64,000 nucleotides of DNA, taken from the NCBI GenBank assembly GCA_946811185.2, contig OX328103.1, positions 3,662,132 through 3,726,131 on the forward strand, given 5' to 3'. The notes beneath the pieces are model-generated. The model was not told where the DNA came from, made no database searches, and saw only the letters and a list, made by a program, of their open reading frames with translations. Source of the stretch: Hippopus hippopus. Taxonomy: Eukaryota; Mollusca; Bivalvia; Cardiida; Cardiidae. Positions 29,672 through 39,353 of the stretch are shown piece by piece. The translations under genes were made by a program, and so were the position numbers. Numbering within the stretch: the first letter of the stretch is position 1; every line of letters begins with the position of its first letter.

Positions 29672-29885
29672 CTCATTACCAGATGACAAAATTTTAGACT
29701 GATCCGAATTGGAAGCATTTTCAGATGACGAATTGAATGTGGCTGGAGTGATGGGATTTGTCCTTGAAAGGGTAGGAAACATGTTTGTTACCACCATTTT
29801 CTCCTTTTCCTAGCATTTTCCCAAATTTCTTTGATAAGCTTTCTTCCTCAAGGTCGTTAGAACTCTGGGTTGTTTGGTTAAAGTT
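29672..29885 (+). mobile_element. F1 copy, left arm deleted
   Basis: TTAA 29668-29671, CTCATTACCAGATGAC start. The hairpin left arm shrinks to ATGTTTGTTACCACC. Confidence 0.72.
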
Positions 29886-30082
29886 GAAAGGCCTTCATTT
29901 AGATGGATGTAGGAGGTTCCAATGAAACATAATCAGGGGTAATTGTAGGGCCAAGCCCAGTCCTAAAATTATTAGCAACTTGTCATTATACTTCCATTTT
30001 ACCCTGTGCCTTGTAAATAATTGTGCTTTTTGGAAACAAACAGCTCTTCTTTAAGTTCATGTGTGCCTTGGGATTTGTTTAA

Positions 30083-30300
30083 TCTTTTACTACATAACAA
30101 AAACGTAGACATATCCAAATTGAGAACTTTTTAAGATGACAAACTGAATTTGGCTAAAATAATTGAATTTGGCTTTGACAGACAAGAAAACATTTTGGGA
30201 AAAGGAGAAAATACTGGTTACCAGCATTTTCTCTTTTTCCTGAAATGTTTTCAAAAATTTATTTTTCTTTTTTTTTGGGGGGGGGGGGGGGGTAAACTGG
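30083..30300 (+). mobile_element. F1 copy ending in a T/G run
   Basis: TTAA 30079-30082, TCTTTTACTACATAAC start, good hairpin. The B half is replaced by a T-run and 16 G at 30277-30292, then GACCCTGAGGAAGAAAC from an inverted B half. Confidence 0.7.
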
Positions 30301-30559
30301 ATTTTATGACCCTGAGGAAGAAACAATTGGCTCATCGACATATTTCCCAATCGTCTCAAAATAAAACCTCTTTACACCTTAACTAAAAGGTGACACTGAT
30401 ATTCAAGGAATTTTGAATTCATCCTTGCCTACGTATAAGTCCGATTCCGACATTGCTATGGACAACAATCGATCCGTGGACCCAAACTGATAGATTTATA
30501 GCTGCTGTTCACCACTCTCATTATTATTTCAGCCATGTACAGCAACAGCTCAGATATTC
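30301..30559. other. No recognisable gene
   Basis: Unique-looking spacer; nothing recognised. Confidence 0.4.
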
Positions 30560-30712
30560 ATGTATGTCATATGTTTCACTGGTACTTAAGCTAGGCCTAT
30601 CAAGTGTCTTGCCGAAGGACTAATCCCACAAAAAACCCTCTGCTTTGAGTGAGGCTTGAGCAGGGCCTCGGTTTACAAGTCCTACACTCTACTGCTGAGC
30701 CATGCAGGACAC
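30560..30712 (-). mobile_element. SINE-3
   Basis: Minus-strand head CATGGCTCAGCAGTAGAGTG, GTAGGACTTGTAAACCGAGG, and body AGTCCTTCGGCAAGACACTT. The tail is short. Confidence 0.6.
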
Positions 30713-30825
30713 TCGGATAGAGAAGATAAAAGTCTGAGTCTTTAGCATTTTGAAATGAGCTTGATAGATCATTTTGTCCTTTTAATTACAAAAATCTGAC
30801 ACCTTTCAATGGAATTCTGGATTAA

Positions 30826-30997
30826 CCTTATTTCACAAAATCCCGAGTTTTAACAACCCAGACAAAGAGAGCTTTTCAAAAAAATTGCAGGAAAAAGAGA
30901 AAATGCTGGTGACTAGGATTTTCTCCTCGTACCGAAATGTTTTCTATCCTAGTCACCATGTTCTGCATGTTTTCAAAACCTTTATTCTCTGGGGTCT
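30826..30997. mobile_element. F1 BB-like copy
   Basis: Left half is a B half (AAAATCCCGAGTTTTAAC). After a hairpin with GTGACTAGG/CCTAGTCAC the right half is also B-type (TTTTCAAAACC, TCTCTGGGGTC). The right terminus is truncated at TTAA 30998-31001. Confidence 0.55.
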
Positions 30998-31001
30998 TTA
31001 A

Positions 31002-31222
31002 CTCTTTACCACACAATGACGACTTTTGACGCCCCTGAAAGAGAAGGCTTTTGAAAACATTGTGGGAAAAGGAGAAAATGCTGGTTACCAGCATTTTCTC
31101 CTTTTCCCACAATGTTTTCAACCCTATCAAAGAAAAATCATTTCATATGAGCCACGTTCAAACTGTCATCTACAAATGCTTTCAATTTGGACAGGTCTAA
31201 AATTTTGTCGTGTGGTAAAGGG
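31002..31222 (-). mobile_element. F1 full length
   Basis: 221 bp between TTAA 30998-31001 and 31223-31226. Perfect arms; minus orientation but GGTTACC centre. Confidence 0.9.
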
Positions 31223-31341
31223 TTAAAATATGGGATTTTTTGTACTAAAAATTTATGTGAACAGCTGACTTTTTTGCAGAATGATGGCAACATTATAAGG
31301 GGGAAAAAGTATATCTTTCAATTTTATTAAATGAAATTTAA

Positions 31342-31561
31342 CCCTTTACCACACAATCCCAACTTTTAACAACCCCCAAGGAAGAAGGCTTTTGAAAACA
31401 TTGTGGGGAAAGGAGAAAATGCTGTTTTACCGGCATTTTCTCCTTTTCCCACAATATTTTCTACCCCATGAAAGACAAGTTTTACTCAGTAGCATTTAAT
31501 ATGTTGTCTGCATAATGCTTTCAAGTTGGACAAGGCTGAAACTTTGTCGTCTGGTAAAGAG
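31342..31561 (-). mobile_element. F1 full length
   Basis: 220 bp between TTAA 31338-31341 and 31562-31565. Centre altered to CTGTTTTACCGGC. Confidence 0.87.
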
Positions 31562-31665
31562 TTAATGCAACTTTAGATGCTTCAATTGATTTTAAATATC
31601 ATCATAAATGGTAGAGTGTCATAATTGCTAAAGTGTGTGCAATAGATTGGATTTTATACTTTAAC

Positions 31666-31899
31666 TCTCTGTACCAGACAACAAAATTTTAGGCTTGTTC
31701 AAATTGAAAGCATTTGCAGAAGACATGATAAATGCGAGTTAAAATCTAAAATTTGTTTTGGGACAGGTAGAAAACATTGTTGGAATAGCAGAAAATGCTG
31801 GGTACCAGCATTTTCTCCTTTTCCCACAGTGTTTTCAAAAGCTTTCTTTCTCAGGGTTGTTCAAAGGGTCGTTAAAAGTCGGGATGGTGTGGAAAAGAG
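31666..31899 (+). mobile_element. F1 full length with B insertion
   Basis: 234 bp between TTAA 31662-31665 and 31900-31903. GGGTTGTTCAAAGGGTCG shows a 13-bp repeat in the B half. Confidence 0.85.
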
Positions 31900-31903
31900 T
31901 TAA

Positions 31904-32114
31904 CTCTCTGCCATACGAAAAAAATTTAAACTTTTCCAAATTCAAAGCGCTCTCAGACGACATTTTTGAAACTGTGGCGAAAATGATGGGATTTGTCTTT
32001 GACTTGAAAGTTAAGTGTAGAAACATTGCTGGAAGAGGAGAAAATGTAGGTTACCACAACGTTTCATTATAAGCTTCTTTCCTCAAGCTTGTTAGAGCAT
32101 GAGGTTGTTTTTGT
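31904..32114 (+). mobile_element. F1 copy, right arm deleted
   Basis: Shares TTAA 31900-31903. AAAATGTAGGTTACCACAACG replaces the palindrome; B end decayed. Confidence 0.68.
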
Positions 32115-32383
32115 TAATGGCGACATTTGTTTGGGTAATGATATATGTCAGTCCTTATTCCTTGTATGTTATTTATAAAACTGCATCAAAAATCAACAAA
32201 ACAGATAAAATAGAACGGAGATGTATCACTTCTAAGTCCAAAAATTGTTCTGCATAGTGCAACATTTTCAAATGTCTTCTGCCATGGGCATTTGTCTGGA
32301 AATGCCCCGGGCTGCTGCAAAAAAGTGTTGTGCTATTTTCTAAAGTTGTCTGCTGGCAAAAGAACATGCAATTTAAAAAAAAA
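32115..32383. other. No recognisable gene
   Basis: Spacer without recognisable repeat or frame apart from an A-run at 32374-32385. Confidence 0.4.
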
Positions 32384-32555
32384 AAGCTTTTGAAAAGATT
32401 ATGGGGAAAGTGCTGGTAACCAGCATTTTCCCCTTTTTCCACAATCTTTTCTTCCCTTCCAAGAACAAATTTCAAATATTGAGTCACATTTATTTTGTCA
32501 TCTGCAACTGCTTTCGATTATAACAAGTCTAAAATTTTGTTGTTTGGTAAAGAAT
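32384..32555 (-). mobile_element. F1 copy, B terminus missing
   Basis: Starts AAGCTTTTGAAAAGATTATG; hairpin GGGGAAAGTGCTGGTAACC; full A half and TTGTTTGGTAAAGAATT end. Confidence 0.72.
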
Positions 32556-32795
32556 TGAAAACGTCAATGCAGTACGGTGTCATTTGACAGAGTTGTTGAG
32601 CTGACATCGTTTTTATGGGGCAAAATCACACCATGTGCGGTTTTATGAACACTCCCTAGTTTTCATTCATAAATGGGTTATTGATATATCTTTAATATTT
32701 GTCATTCAAAAAAGTTCTCAATGAGATAGGTATTGTGTAAATTATGTGTGAATCATCCTGCCCGCAATTATCTTGATAGATGGTGAAACTTTAAA

Positions 32796-33027
32796 CTCTC
32801 CTGTTGGTTTACCAGACAAAAAAAAATTGCGGCCTTGTCAAAATTAAAAGCCTTTGCAGACAACAAATTGAATGGGACTCAAATGATGGAGCTTCTCTTT
32901 GATATTGTAGAAAGTATTGTTGGAAAAGGAGAAAATGCTGGTTACCAGCATTTTCTCCTTTTCCAACAATGCTTTCAAAAGGCTTCTTCCTCAAGGTTGT
33001 TAACACTGCAGATTGTGTGGTAAAGGG
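32796..33027 (+). mobile_element. F1 copy with GTTGG/CCAAC arms
   Basis: Start CTCTCCTGTTGGTTTACC is a private variant. Arms carry matched changes TTGTTGG/CCAACAA and AAAG/CTTT. TTAA 33028-33031 shared with the next copy. Confidence 0.85.
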
Positions 33028-33124
33028 TTAAAGTCTCTCATTGGTTTACCAGACTACAAAAATGTAGACTTGTCCAAATTGAAAGCATTTGCCGACAACG
33101 AATTGAAATTTAATGTGACTTTAA

Positions 33125-33667
33125 AGGTGGATATTTAGATTTTTCACATCTTACCAAATTAAGAAAATATATATATCACTGAAATTTATATGGAAAAACA
33201 ATACAAATCATCAATAATTAAGAATCATAAAATTACAAAAAAAAAATTTTTTTTTTGATGGTATTCCCTTAAAAGGCTATGTAGCCTCATAAGGTATTTT
33301 TAGATTTCGCGCCAGAAATCAAAAAAGCATTGTGGGAATGTCAAGTGACTGGCACGTGACTAATGACGCATAAATTCCATAACATAACAAACACGTAATT
33401 ATTTTCCATAATGTCTTCTTCAGACACTATGTTTGAAGCTTTGTCTTTGAATTTCCGGTATGTAAATGAGCGAGTTGCTCATGTAAAAATAGACCGTGTT
33501 TCCCGTCGGTGTCGACCTGGGCCATAAGAAATCTCGAATTTCTCTTGTTGTCGGATGGTTTTCGACTACTGGGATTTTATGAATGAAAATTAAAAGGCTT
33601 TGGGAGTATAAGGATGATTTTTTTGTATTTCTGTAAAGTTTTCGTCCCAAAATCTGAAGGGCCACCT
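33125..33667. mobile_element. 543-bp TTAA-flanked element inside F1
   Basis: Flanked by TTAA 33121-33124 and 33668-33671 with short inverted ends AGGTGG/CCACCT. The interior differs from F1/F2: an A/T tract, then CGCGCC, GCATTGTGGGA (ZNF143-like), CACGTGAC (E-box) and TGACGCA, then a short open frame at 33411-33527. It may be a non-autonomous TTAA transposon carrying a promoter/exon fragment. Confidence 0.6.
33411..33527 (+). CDS. Short frame inside the TTAA element (weak)
   Basis: MSSSDTMFEALSLNFR followed by a donor-like CCG|GTATGT at about 33459; unspliced it reads on for 22 more codons to TAA. The promoter-like motifs lie just upstream. May be a captured first exon or chance. No family recognised. 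Confidence 0.2.
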   Translation: MSSSDTMFEALSLNFRYVNERVAHVKIDRVSRRCRPGP

Positions 33668-33774
33668 TTAATGAAAAGATTTGTCATTGAAAAATTAGAA
33701 AAAACCAACATGGGAAAAGGAGAAATTGCTGTTTATGAGCATGTTCTCACTCGTATTCTCAGAGTTTTGATCCT

Positions 33775-34104
33775 GTATGGCACAATTCCTAATTTTGATG
33801 AAGTTGAAAGAAGACAGCTTTTGAAAACATAGCTGGAAAAGGAGAAAATACTGGTACCCAGCATTTTCTACTTTTCCTACAATGTTTTCAACCATATGAA
33901 AGACAGAAGTCATTTTCTGAGCCATATTTAATTTGTCATCAGCACATGCTTTTAATATATTCAGTCGAGTTCAAATTGTCCTTTGGAAAAGATTTGGTAA
34001 CAAGTATTTTCTGCTTTTCCAGCTATCTTCTCTGCTCCTCCCATTACAAATTTCAATTTTTGATCCACACTTATATGTCATCTGCAAGTGCTTTCAACTT
34101 TCAA
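33775..34104 (-). mobile_element. Two truncated F1 copies in series
   Basis: 33775-33966 has B half, hairpin (AATACTGGTACCCAGC) and most of an A half. 33970-34104 has only part of a hairpin and an A half (TGTCATCTGCAAGTGC). Confidence 0.6.
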
Positions 34105-34106
34105 CT

Positions 34107-34609
34107 CATTATCAGACTACAAAAGTCAAAAATTTAGACTGGTCAAAATTGAAAACATTTGCAGACGACAAATTAAATTTTTGCACAACTTGTGAAAAAT
34201 GTCTATGAAAGGGTAGAAAGCATTGTGGGAAACCTAAAAAATGCTGGTTACTAACATTTTTTTCCTTTTCCCACAATATTTTCAAAAGTCATCTGCAACA
34301 GCTCAGCCAGGTAGCTCAGTGGTTAGAGTATCTGACTTGTGACCTGTTGGTTGCAAGTTTGATACCCAGTTGAGGCGATGTTTTAAGCCTCTCACCTCTG
34401 ATGCATGTGACAAAAGTATTCAGCGAATTGGAAGGAAAGTTGTGTCAGTACTGGGGTGAGAAAGCCAGGAAACACATGCTAAGGTGCACTGACTGCCATG
34501 CCATGACCTAAGCTATTACGACAGCATTAAACTGCAATGCAATTAGCAATCAATCTTCTGCAACAGGGTCATTAAAAGTCTGCATTATGTGGTAACAGGA
34601 TAAAGTTAA
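34107..34609 (+). mobile_element. F1 copy split by SINE-2
   Basis: CTCATTATCAGACTACAAAA start; hairpin CCTAAAAAATGCTGGTTACTAAC. Interrupted at 34302-34556 and completed by GGGTCATTAAAAGTC and TATGTGGTAACAGG. Confidence 0.75.
34302..34556 (+). mobile_element. SINE-2, complete, with 10-bp target duplication
   Basis: Head CCAGGTAGCTCAGTGGTTAG, B-box-like region GCAAGTTTGATACCC, body GTGACAAAAGTATTCAGCG, tail GCATTAAACTGC...AGCAATCAATC. Flanked by TCTGCAACAG on both sides (34292-34301, 34557-34566), both lying in the F1 B half. Confidence 0.85.
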
Positions 34610-35073
34610 AAACTCATCGTATATTAAAGGGGAAAAGGCTGATTGGACTTGTAGAAAAAAGGGTCAGATATTAGGTAGACAAATGTCTCTCTTGTGGTTG
34701 ATGGCCTGTTTGAATAAAACAGTAATCTTGACTAGTTTCTCAAGTACCCTCCGCAAATAAAAAAGTTATGAATGAAATCTAACGACAGCGTCATTCAAGG
34801 TGAAACCCAGTGTGAGCTCTTCATTCACCTATTTTATTCCCTCGTCTGCTTCACGATTTTCCCCGATTTACTGTCATATGCGTCAATTATATAAGATTGA
34901 AAAGCCGATATTGGGAAAAAAGTTGTTTGATTTGTAAACAACTTTTACTTACCGTCGGTCCCTTATCCTTAAACGAAATTAAAGTTTGTCTTCCCTGAAC
35001 ATTTTCTGGCTAATAATATTCTAATTGGCTAAGTTTGCAGAAAACAAGGATAGCTGACCCAACTTAATCCATA
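34610..35073. other. No recognisable gene
   Basis: Unique-looking stretch. GTTGTTTGATTTGTAAACAAC at about 34923 is a short inverted repeat. No convincing frame. Confidence 0.4.
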
Positions 35074-35298
35074 ACTCTTTACCACATGACAAAAATGCAG
35101 ACAAGTCAAAACTAAATACATTTTGTTGGCAACAATGTCAATCTGGCAAAAAAACTAGAATTTGCCTCTAATAGGATAGAAAACGTGGGAAAAGGAGAAA
35201 ATGCTGGTTACCAGCATTTTCTCCTTTTCCTACAATGTTTTCAAAAGTCTTATTTCCCCAAGGCCGTTAAAACTAACTTGGTACTGTGTGGTAAAGGG
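35074..35298 (+). mobile_element. F1 copy, left arm shortened
   Basis: CTCTTTACCACATGAC start; left arm GAAAACGTGGGAAAAGG lacks ATTG while the right arm CCTACAATG keeps it. TTAA 35299-35302. Confidence 0.82.
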
Positions 35299-35302
35299 TT
35301 AA

Positions 35303-35523
35303 CCCTTTATCATACAATGCCCAGTTTTAATGTTCCTGGTAAAGAAGCTTTTGAAAAACATTGTATGAAAAGGAGAAAATGCTAAATACCAGAATTTTAT
35401 CCCTTTTCCACAATTTAATTTACCCTTCCAAAGACTAACCACATCATTGCAATAAAATTTAAACTTCTCACATGTAAATGCTTTCAGTTTGGATAAATGA
35501 AAAATGGTGTTGTCTGAAAGCGG
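35303..35523 (-). mobile_element. F1 full length
   Basis: 221 bp between TTAA 35299-35302 and 35524-35527; hairpin GCTAAATACCAGAATTTTATC. Confidence 0.82.
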
Positions 35524-35527
35524 TTAA

Positions 35528-35745
35528 ACCAGACAACAAAATATTAGTTGAAAGAATTTGCAGACAACAAATAACCATTTCTCAAGACATTGGTTTTTGT
35601 CTTTGAAAGAGTTGCAGGTTACCAGCATTTTTCTCCTTTTCTCACAATGTTTCTTGCCTTTTCCAAAACAGTTCATTTGAACCATGTTGAATTTTACTTG
35701 AAGCGAGTTATATTTGGACTAGTCTGAAATTTGGCATGAGGTTTA
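35528..35745. mobile_element. F1 with two A halves (AA copy)
   Basis: Left half ACCAGACAACAAAATATTAG, GAATTTGCAGACAACAAA; right half, inverted, CCATGTTGAATTTTACTTG, ATTTGGACTAGTCTGAAATT. A GTTGCAGGTTACCAGC centre separates them. No B half. Confidence 0.68.
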
Positions 35746-36061
35746 AAGATTTAAACGAAATTTTGTTTTTCGTCATAAAAATTTGAAGATACCATATTTT
35801 ATGGATACACTTTTTGTTTAGAAAAAGCTCTGGTGAAGACACTGAAGTAATCATTCAAATATAAAATGATTCATCTTCACAGGAGATTTAGACTTTGAAT
35901 GAACTTTGTAAAGTGAATCATATTGAAAGGTGTTTTATGTAACTTTTTGTATGAAGGATGGTTGAGTATAACAATAGGTAGAAAACAAGTTTTCCGTGCA
36001 CTCTTTTGCACTTTTGACCTGGTGATGTTACAAATATGGTCTGCACCTTTAAAAATTTTAA

Positions 36062-36283
36062 CCCTTTACCAGACGACAAAAATGTTGACTGTCCAAATCG
36101 AATGCATTTGCAGACGACCCTTTCAGAGTGACTCTAATGTTATCACGTAGTCTTAAATATGGTAGAAAACATTGTGGGAAAGGGAGAAAATGATGGTTAC
36201 CAGCATTTTCTTCTTTTCCCCACACTGTTTTCAAAAGGCTTCCCACTCAGGGCTGTTGAAACTTAGGATTGTGTGGTAAAGGG
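36062..36283 (+). mobile_element. F1 full length
   Basis: 222 bp between TTAA 36058-36061 and 36284-36287. CCCTTTACCAGACGAC end; ATGATGGTTACCAGC centre. Confidence 0.88.
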
Positions 36284-36304
36284 TTAATCCAGTATGGATT
36301 AGCA

Positions 36305-36520
36305 CCTTACCCAACAAACGGAAAGGGGGGGGGGGGTTACAGGCATAAGGAAGAAGGCTATGGAAAATGTGGGAAATTGAGAAAATGCTGGTAAGCAGCA
36401 TTTTCTCTTTTTCCCACAGTGTTTACTATCTTGACAAAGGCAAATCAAATCATTTGTGCCACATTTAATTTGTCACTTTCAAAATGGATGAGTCTCAAAA
36501 TGTTGGGGTTTGTAAAGATT
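36305..36520 (-). mobile_element. F1 copy with a G-run in the B end
   Basis: CACCTTACCCAACAAACGG, then 12 G at 36325-36336 in place of the B interior; hairpin GCTGGTAAGCAGC; A half TTAATTTGTCACTTTC. Confidence 0.7.
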
Positions 36521-36692
36521 TAATCTCCTTGTGTAAATTTTGCAATTTCATACATGATTGTATCTAGGTAGATAAATCATGATTGCAATCATTGAAACAT
36601 CATGATAAATGGTAAAACTGTGATAGAGTAATTCCTCCATTGAAATCATTTAATTTTTTCTAGCATATTACTTCTTTCCAGTTTTAGCTGGA

Positions 36693-37038
36693 AAAACATT
36701 TTGGCAAAAGGAGACTTTGCTCATATTGAACCATTTCTCCTTTTGTCAGCGTGTTTTTACATGCAACAAAATTTTAGACTTACTCAAATCGAAAGCATTT
36801 ACAGATGATAAATGAGCTCAAATGATGATCAGCCTCTGATGAGGCAGACAACAGTGAAAAGGAGTTCCATAGGGTAGAAAAAGTCTAAGGTGAAGGAGAA
36901 AATACTGGTTACCATAATGTTTTCCACCCTTTCACAAACAAATTTCAATTTTTTTTTTTGAGTCGTGTTAATTTTGCTTTGTTATTTGCAAATGTTATGC
37001 ATTTGGACAAGTTCGAAATTTTGTTGTTTGGTATTGAG
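36693..37038. mobile_element. F1 hairpin fragment and AA copy
   Basis: 36693-36765 is a hairpin scrap (CAAAAGGAGACTTTGC / TTTCTCCTTTTGTC). 36768-37038 has an A half (CAACAAAATTTTAGAC, GCATTTACAGATGA), a decayed centre, and an inverted A half ending TTGTTTGGTATTGAG. Confidence 0.6.
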
Positions 37039-37048
37039 TTAATTTTAA

Positions 37049-37269
37049 CCCTTTACCAAACAATCCCTGGATTTTACGACCCAGAGGAAGAAGCCTTATG
37101 AAAACATTGTGGGAAAAGGAGAAAATGCTGGTAACCAGCATTTTCTCCCTTTCCCACAATGTTTTCTACCCTTCTAGAGTCAAGTTTCAATTTTTGAGCC
37201 ACATGTATTTTGTCGTCTGCAAATGCTTTCAATTTGGACAAGTCTAAAATTTTGTTGTTTGGTATTGAG
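37049..37269 (-). mobile_element. F1 full length
   Basis: 221 bp between TTAA 37045-37048 and 37270-37273. Ends TTGTTTGGTATTGAG, a private variant shared with the AA copy next to it. Confidence 0.9.
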
Positions 37270-37565
37270 TTAAAATCATTTGTATGAGGGAATGGCTCTG
37301 ATAATCTTTCTCACACTCTCACAATCCTTACAAATTTGAAGTAGTGAAAAAACTTGTTACTTGAACTAGATGAACCTAAATAAATATGGAAAAAAATACA
37401 AGACCAAAATCTTCAAGTTAAATGACCTCTGCAGAAAACATGGGAGTGCAGATAAACTATTTTAGATCAATTTTAGCAACCACAATTTTATTTCGCTATG
37501 CTGAAACGGAAAATGGCGATAGATATGTTAGAAATTTTGTAAACCGCAATAAAGCATTAAATTAA

Positions 37566-37723
37566 CCCTTTACCACACAGTCCCGACTTTTAACAACCCT
37601 GTGAAAGAAGCCTTTTGAAAACCTTGTGGGAAAAGGAGAAAATGCTGGTAACCAGCATTTTCTGCTTTTCCCACAATGTTTTCAAAGCTTTCTTTCTCAG
37701 AGACATTGAAAATCTGGATTGCG
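37566..37723. mobile_element. F1 with two B halves (BB copy)
   Basis: 158 bp between TTAA 37562-37565 and 37724-37727. Left CCCTTTACCACACAGTCC, ACCCTGTGAAAGAAGCC; intact hairpin; right TTCTTTCTCAGAGACATTG, CTGGATTG. The right B terminus lacks TGTGGTAAAGGG. Confidence 0.82.
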
Positions 37724-37727
37724 TTAA

Positions 37728-37905
37728 TGTAAAAAGCCTAAATATCTCGATAAAGAAGATGTGTTGGCCAGAGTATGTTACAAAGTAACAAGCTTCCAAT
37801 AAATCTGAGATCAGAATGCACACAATTTTTAATCAATCAATCTATACTGTTTGCAAGTGCAAAATAAGTTGTTCAGCTGCTGGCACTGCACCTAAATTAT
37901 GTCAA
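37728..37905 (-). repeat. F2 fragment
   Basis: TGTGTTGGCCAGAGTATG, AATCTGAGATCAGAATGCAC / AATCAATCTATACTG hairpin remains. Confidence 0.45.
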
Positions 37906-37941
37906 CAGTAAATTCCATTTTTCAACATTTATAGATATTTT

Positions 37942-38128
37942 CTATGCCAAACAACAAAATTTTTGACTTGTTCAAATTCAAAACACAATATTATGCAGAC
38001 AACATTAAATAAATGTGGCTAAGAAATGGAAATTTGTTTTTGGAAGGATAGAAAACATTGTGGGAAAAGTTAACTTCCTCGGGTTCATTGAAAGTCTAGA
38101 TTGTGTGTGTGCAAATGGGTGCAATTAC
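37942..38128 (+). mobile_element. F1 copy, right arm and centre deleted
   Basis: A half clear (CAAACAACAAAATTTTTGAC). The left arm ends at TGTGGGAAAAG and joins directly to TTAACTTCCTCGGG. Confidence 0.68.
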
Positions 38129-38152
38129 TCCTATACCACAGTGTTTTGTTAA

Positions 38153-38357
38153 TCTTTTCGTCGCCATAGGCGAAAACATTGGCTTTTGCGGACGCCATAG
38201 ATCAAGATCAGACTGCACAGAACGTGCAGTCTGATCTTTGATCTATACCATCCGCCTGTGTAGTCAAGCCTATACAATCAAAATCTTTGTAAGTTTCAAT
38301 GGATTGTATTTAGAGCCGTCGAAAGAGGTCCAGTTTATTTATTTGGCGCTGAAAGAG
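38153..38357 (+). mobile_element. F2b full length
   Basis: 205 bp between TTAA 38149-38152 and 38358-38361. TCTTTTCGTCGCCATAGGC start, perfect AAGATCAGACTGCACAG / CGTGCAGTCTGATCTT hairpin, GGCGCTGAAAGAG end. Confidence 0.85.
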
Positions 38358-38361
38358 TTAA

Positions 38362-38718
38362 GGTAGTAGACCCATAATGGAAAACAGCTACTTCCACTAT
38401 AATATTATGCTACAAAATTTGCTATGATTAAACTGAGTATTATTGTACTACTTAAACGAGCCACTTTTTCCTTTTTTTCCTTCTTAGAATTATCATTTAT
38501 AAATCTAAAACCACTATGTTCTCATTTCAAAGGGAGATAATAATTACCTCCCTTCTCTTGAAACTAACAAAAGTATCGACAGATAATTTCAAGATAGACA
38601 TCAAAGGAATTTCTGGTAGGTTAAAAATGTGCAAAAATATATTGGCATAAATCCTTATTTATCAACTAACAAGAAATTTTATTCCATGTTGCACTAGAAG
38701 CGTTAGTGGTCTACTACC
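38362..38718. mobile_element. F5 TTAA element
   Basis: Perfect 11-bp inverted ends GGTAGTAGACC/GGTCTACTACC. Left TTAA is the right TTAA of F2b. Interior has TTAGAATTATCATTTATAAA and CAAAGGGAGATAATAATTAC, also found at 42256-42617. No protein. Confidence 0.78.
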
Positions 38719-38722
38719 TGTC

Positions 38723-38760
38723 CTTAGAGCCTTTTAAACTTGGGATTGTTTAGTAAAAAG
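38723..38760 (+). repeat. F1 B-end fragment
   Basis: TTTTAAACTTGGGATTG, TTTAGTAAAAAG, then TTAA 38761-38764. Probably the end of an F1 copy whose hairpin was entered by F2b and F5. Confidence 0.5.
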
Positions 38761-38764
38761 TTAA

Positions 38765-38985
38765 CCCTTTACCACACGGCAAAATTTAAGACCTATCCAA
38801 ATTGAAAGCATTTGCAGACGACAATTTCATAGTGGCTCAAATGACTCAACTTTTCTTTGATAGAGTAGAAAACATTGTGGGAAAAGGAGAAAATGCTGGT
38901 TACCAGCATTTTCTCCTTTTCCCACAATGTTTTCAAAGGGTCTCTTCTTCAGGGGCGTTAAAAGGCGTCACTGTGTGGTAAAAGG
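38765..38985 (+). mobile_element. F1 full length
   Basis: 221 bp between TTAA 38761-38764 and 38986-38989. CCCTTTACCACACGGC; perfect arms. Confidence 0.9.
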
Positions 38986-39047
38986 TTAAGAGAACTCTTC
39001 AGCTTCTTGAAGTGACACGATACAGACCAAAATTGTGAAGAAGTGCA

Positions 39048-39269
39048 TGTACTCCTTTACCAAATCACACAATTTTGGATTTGTCCAGAGCAAAACCATT
39101 TGCAGACAAATTAAACATGGCTTATATATAGGATTTGTCTTTGACAGGGTAGAAAAAATTGTGGGAAAAGGAGGAAATGCTGGTTACCAGCATTTCCTCC
39201 TTTTCCTACAATGTTTTCTAAAGCTCTCCTCCAGGGGGTTGTAGAAACGGTTGGATTTGTTCGGTACAG
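39048..39269 (+). mobile_element. F1 full length, co-varying arms
   Basis: Arms GGAGGAAATGC/GCATTTCCTCC share the same substitution. TTAA 39270-39273 on the right. Confidence 0.85.
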
Positions 39270-39353
39270 TTAATCCCGACTTTTAATGACCCTGAAAAAG
39301 AAGCCTTTTGAAAACACTGTGCGAAAAGGAGAAAATGCTGGTAACCAGCATTT

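Larger units (their letters stand above)
33032..33785 (+). mobile_element. F1 copy split by a TTAA element
   Basis: The left A half (33032-33120, same GTTTACC variant as its neighbour) stops at GTGACT. The copy resumes at 33672 with TGAAAAGATTTGTCATTG and AACATGGGAAAAGGAG. The inserted element is at 33125-33667. Confidence 0.65.
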
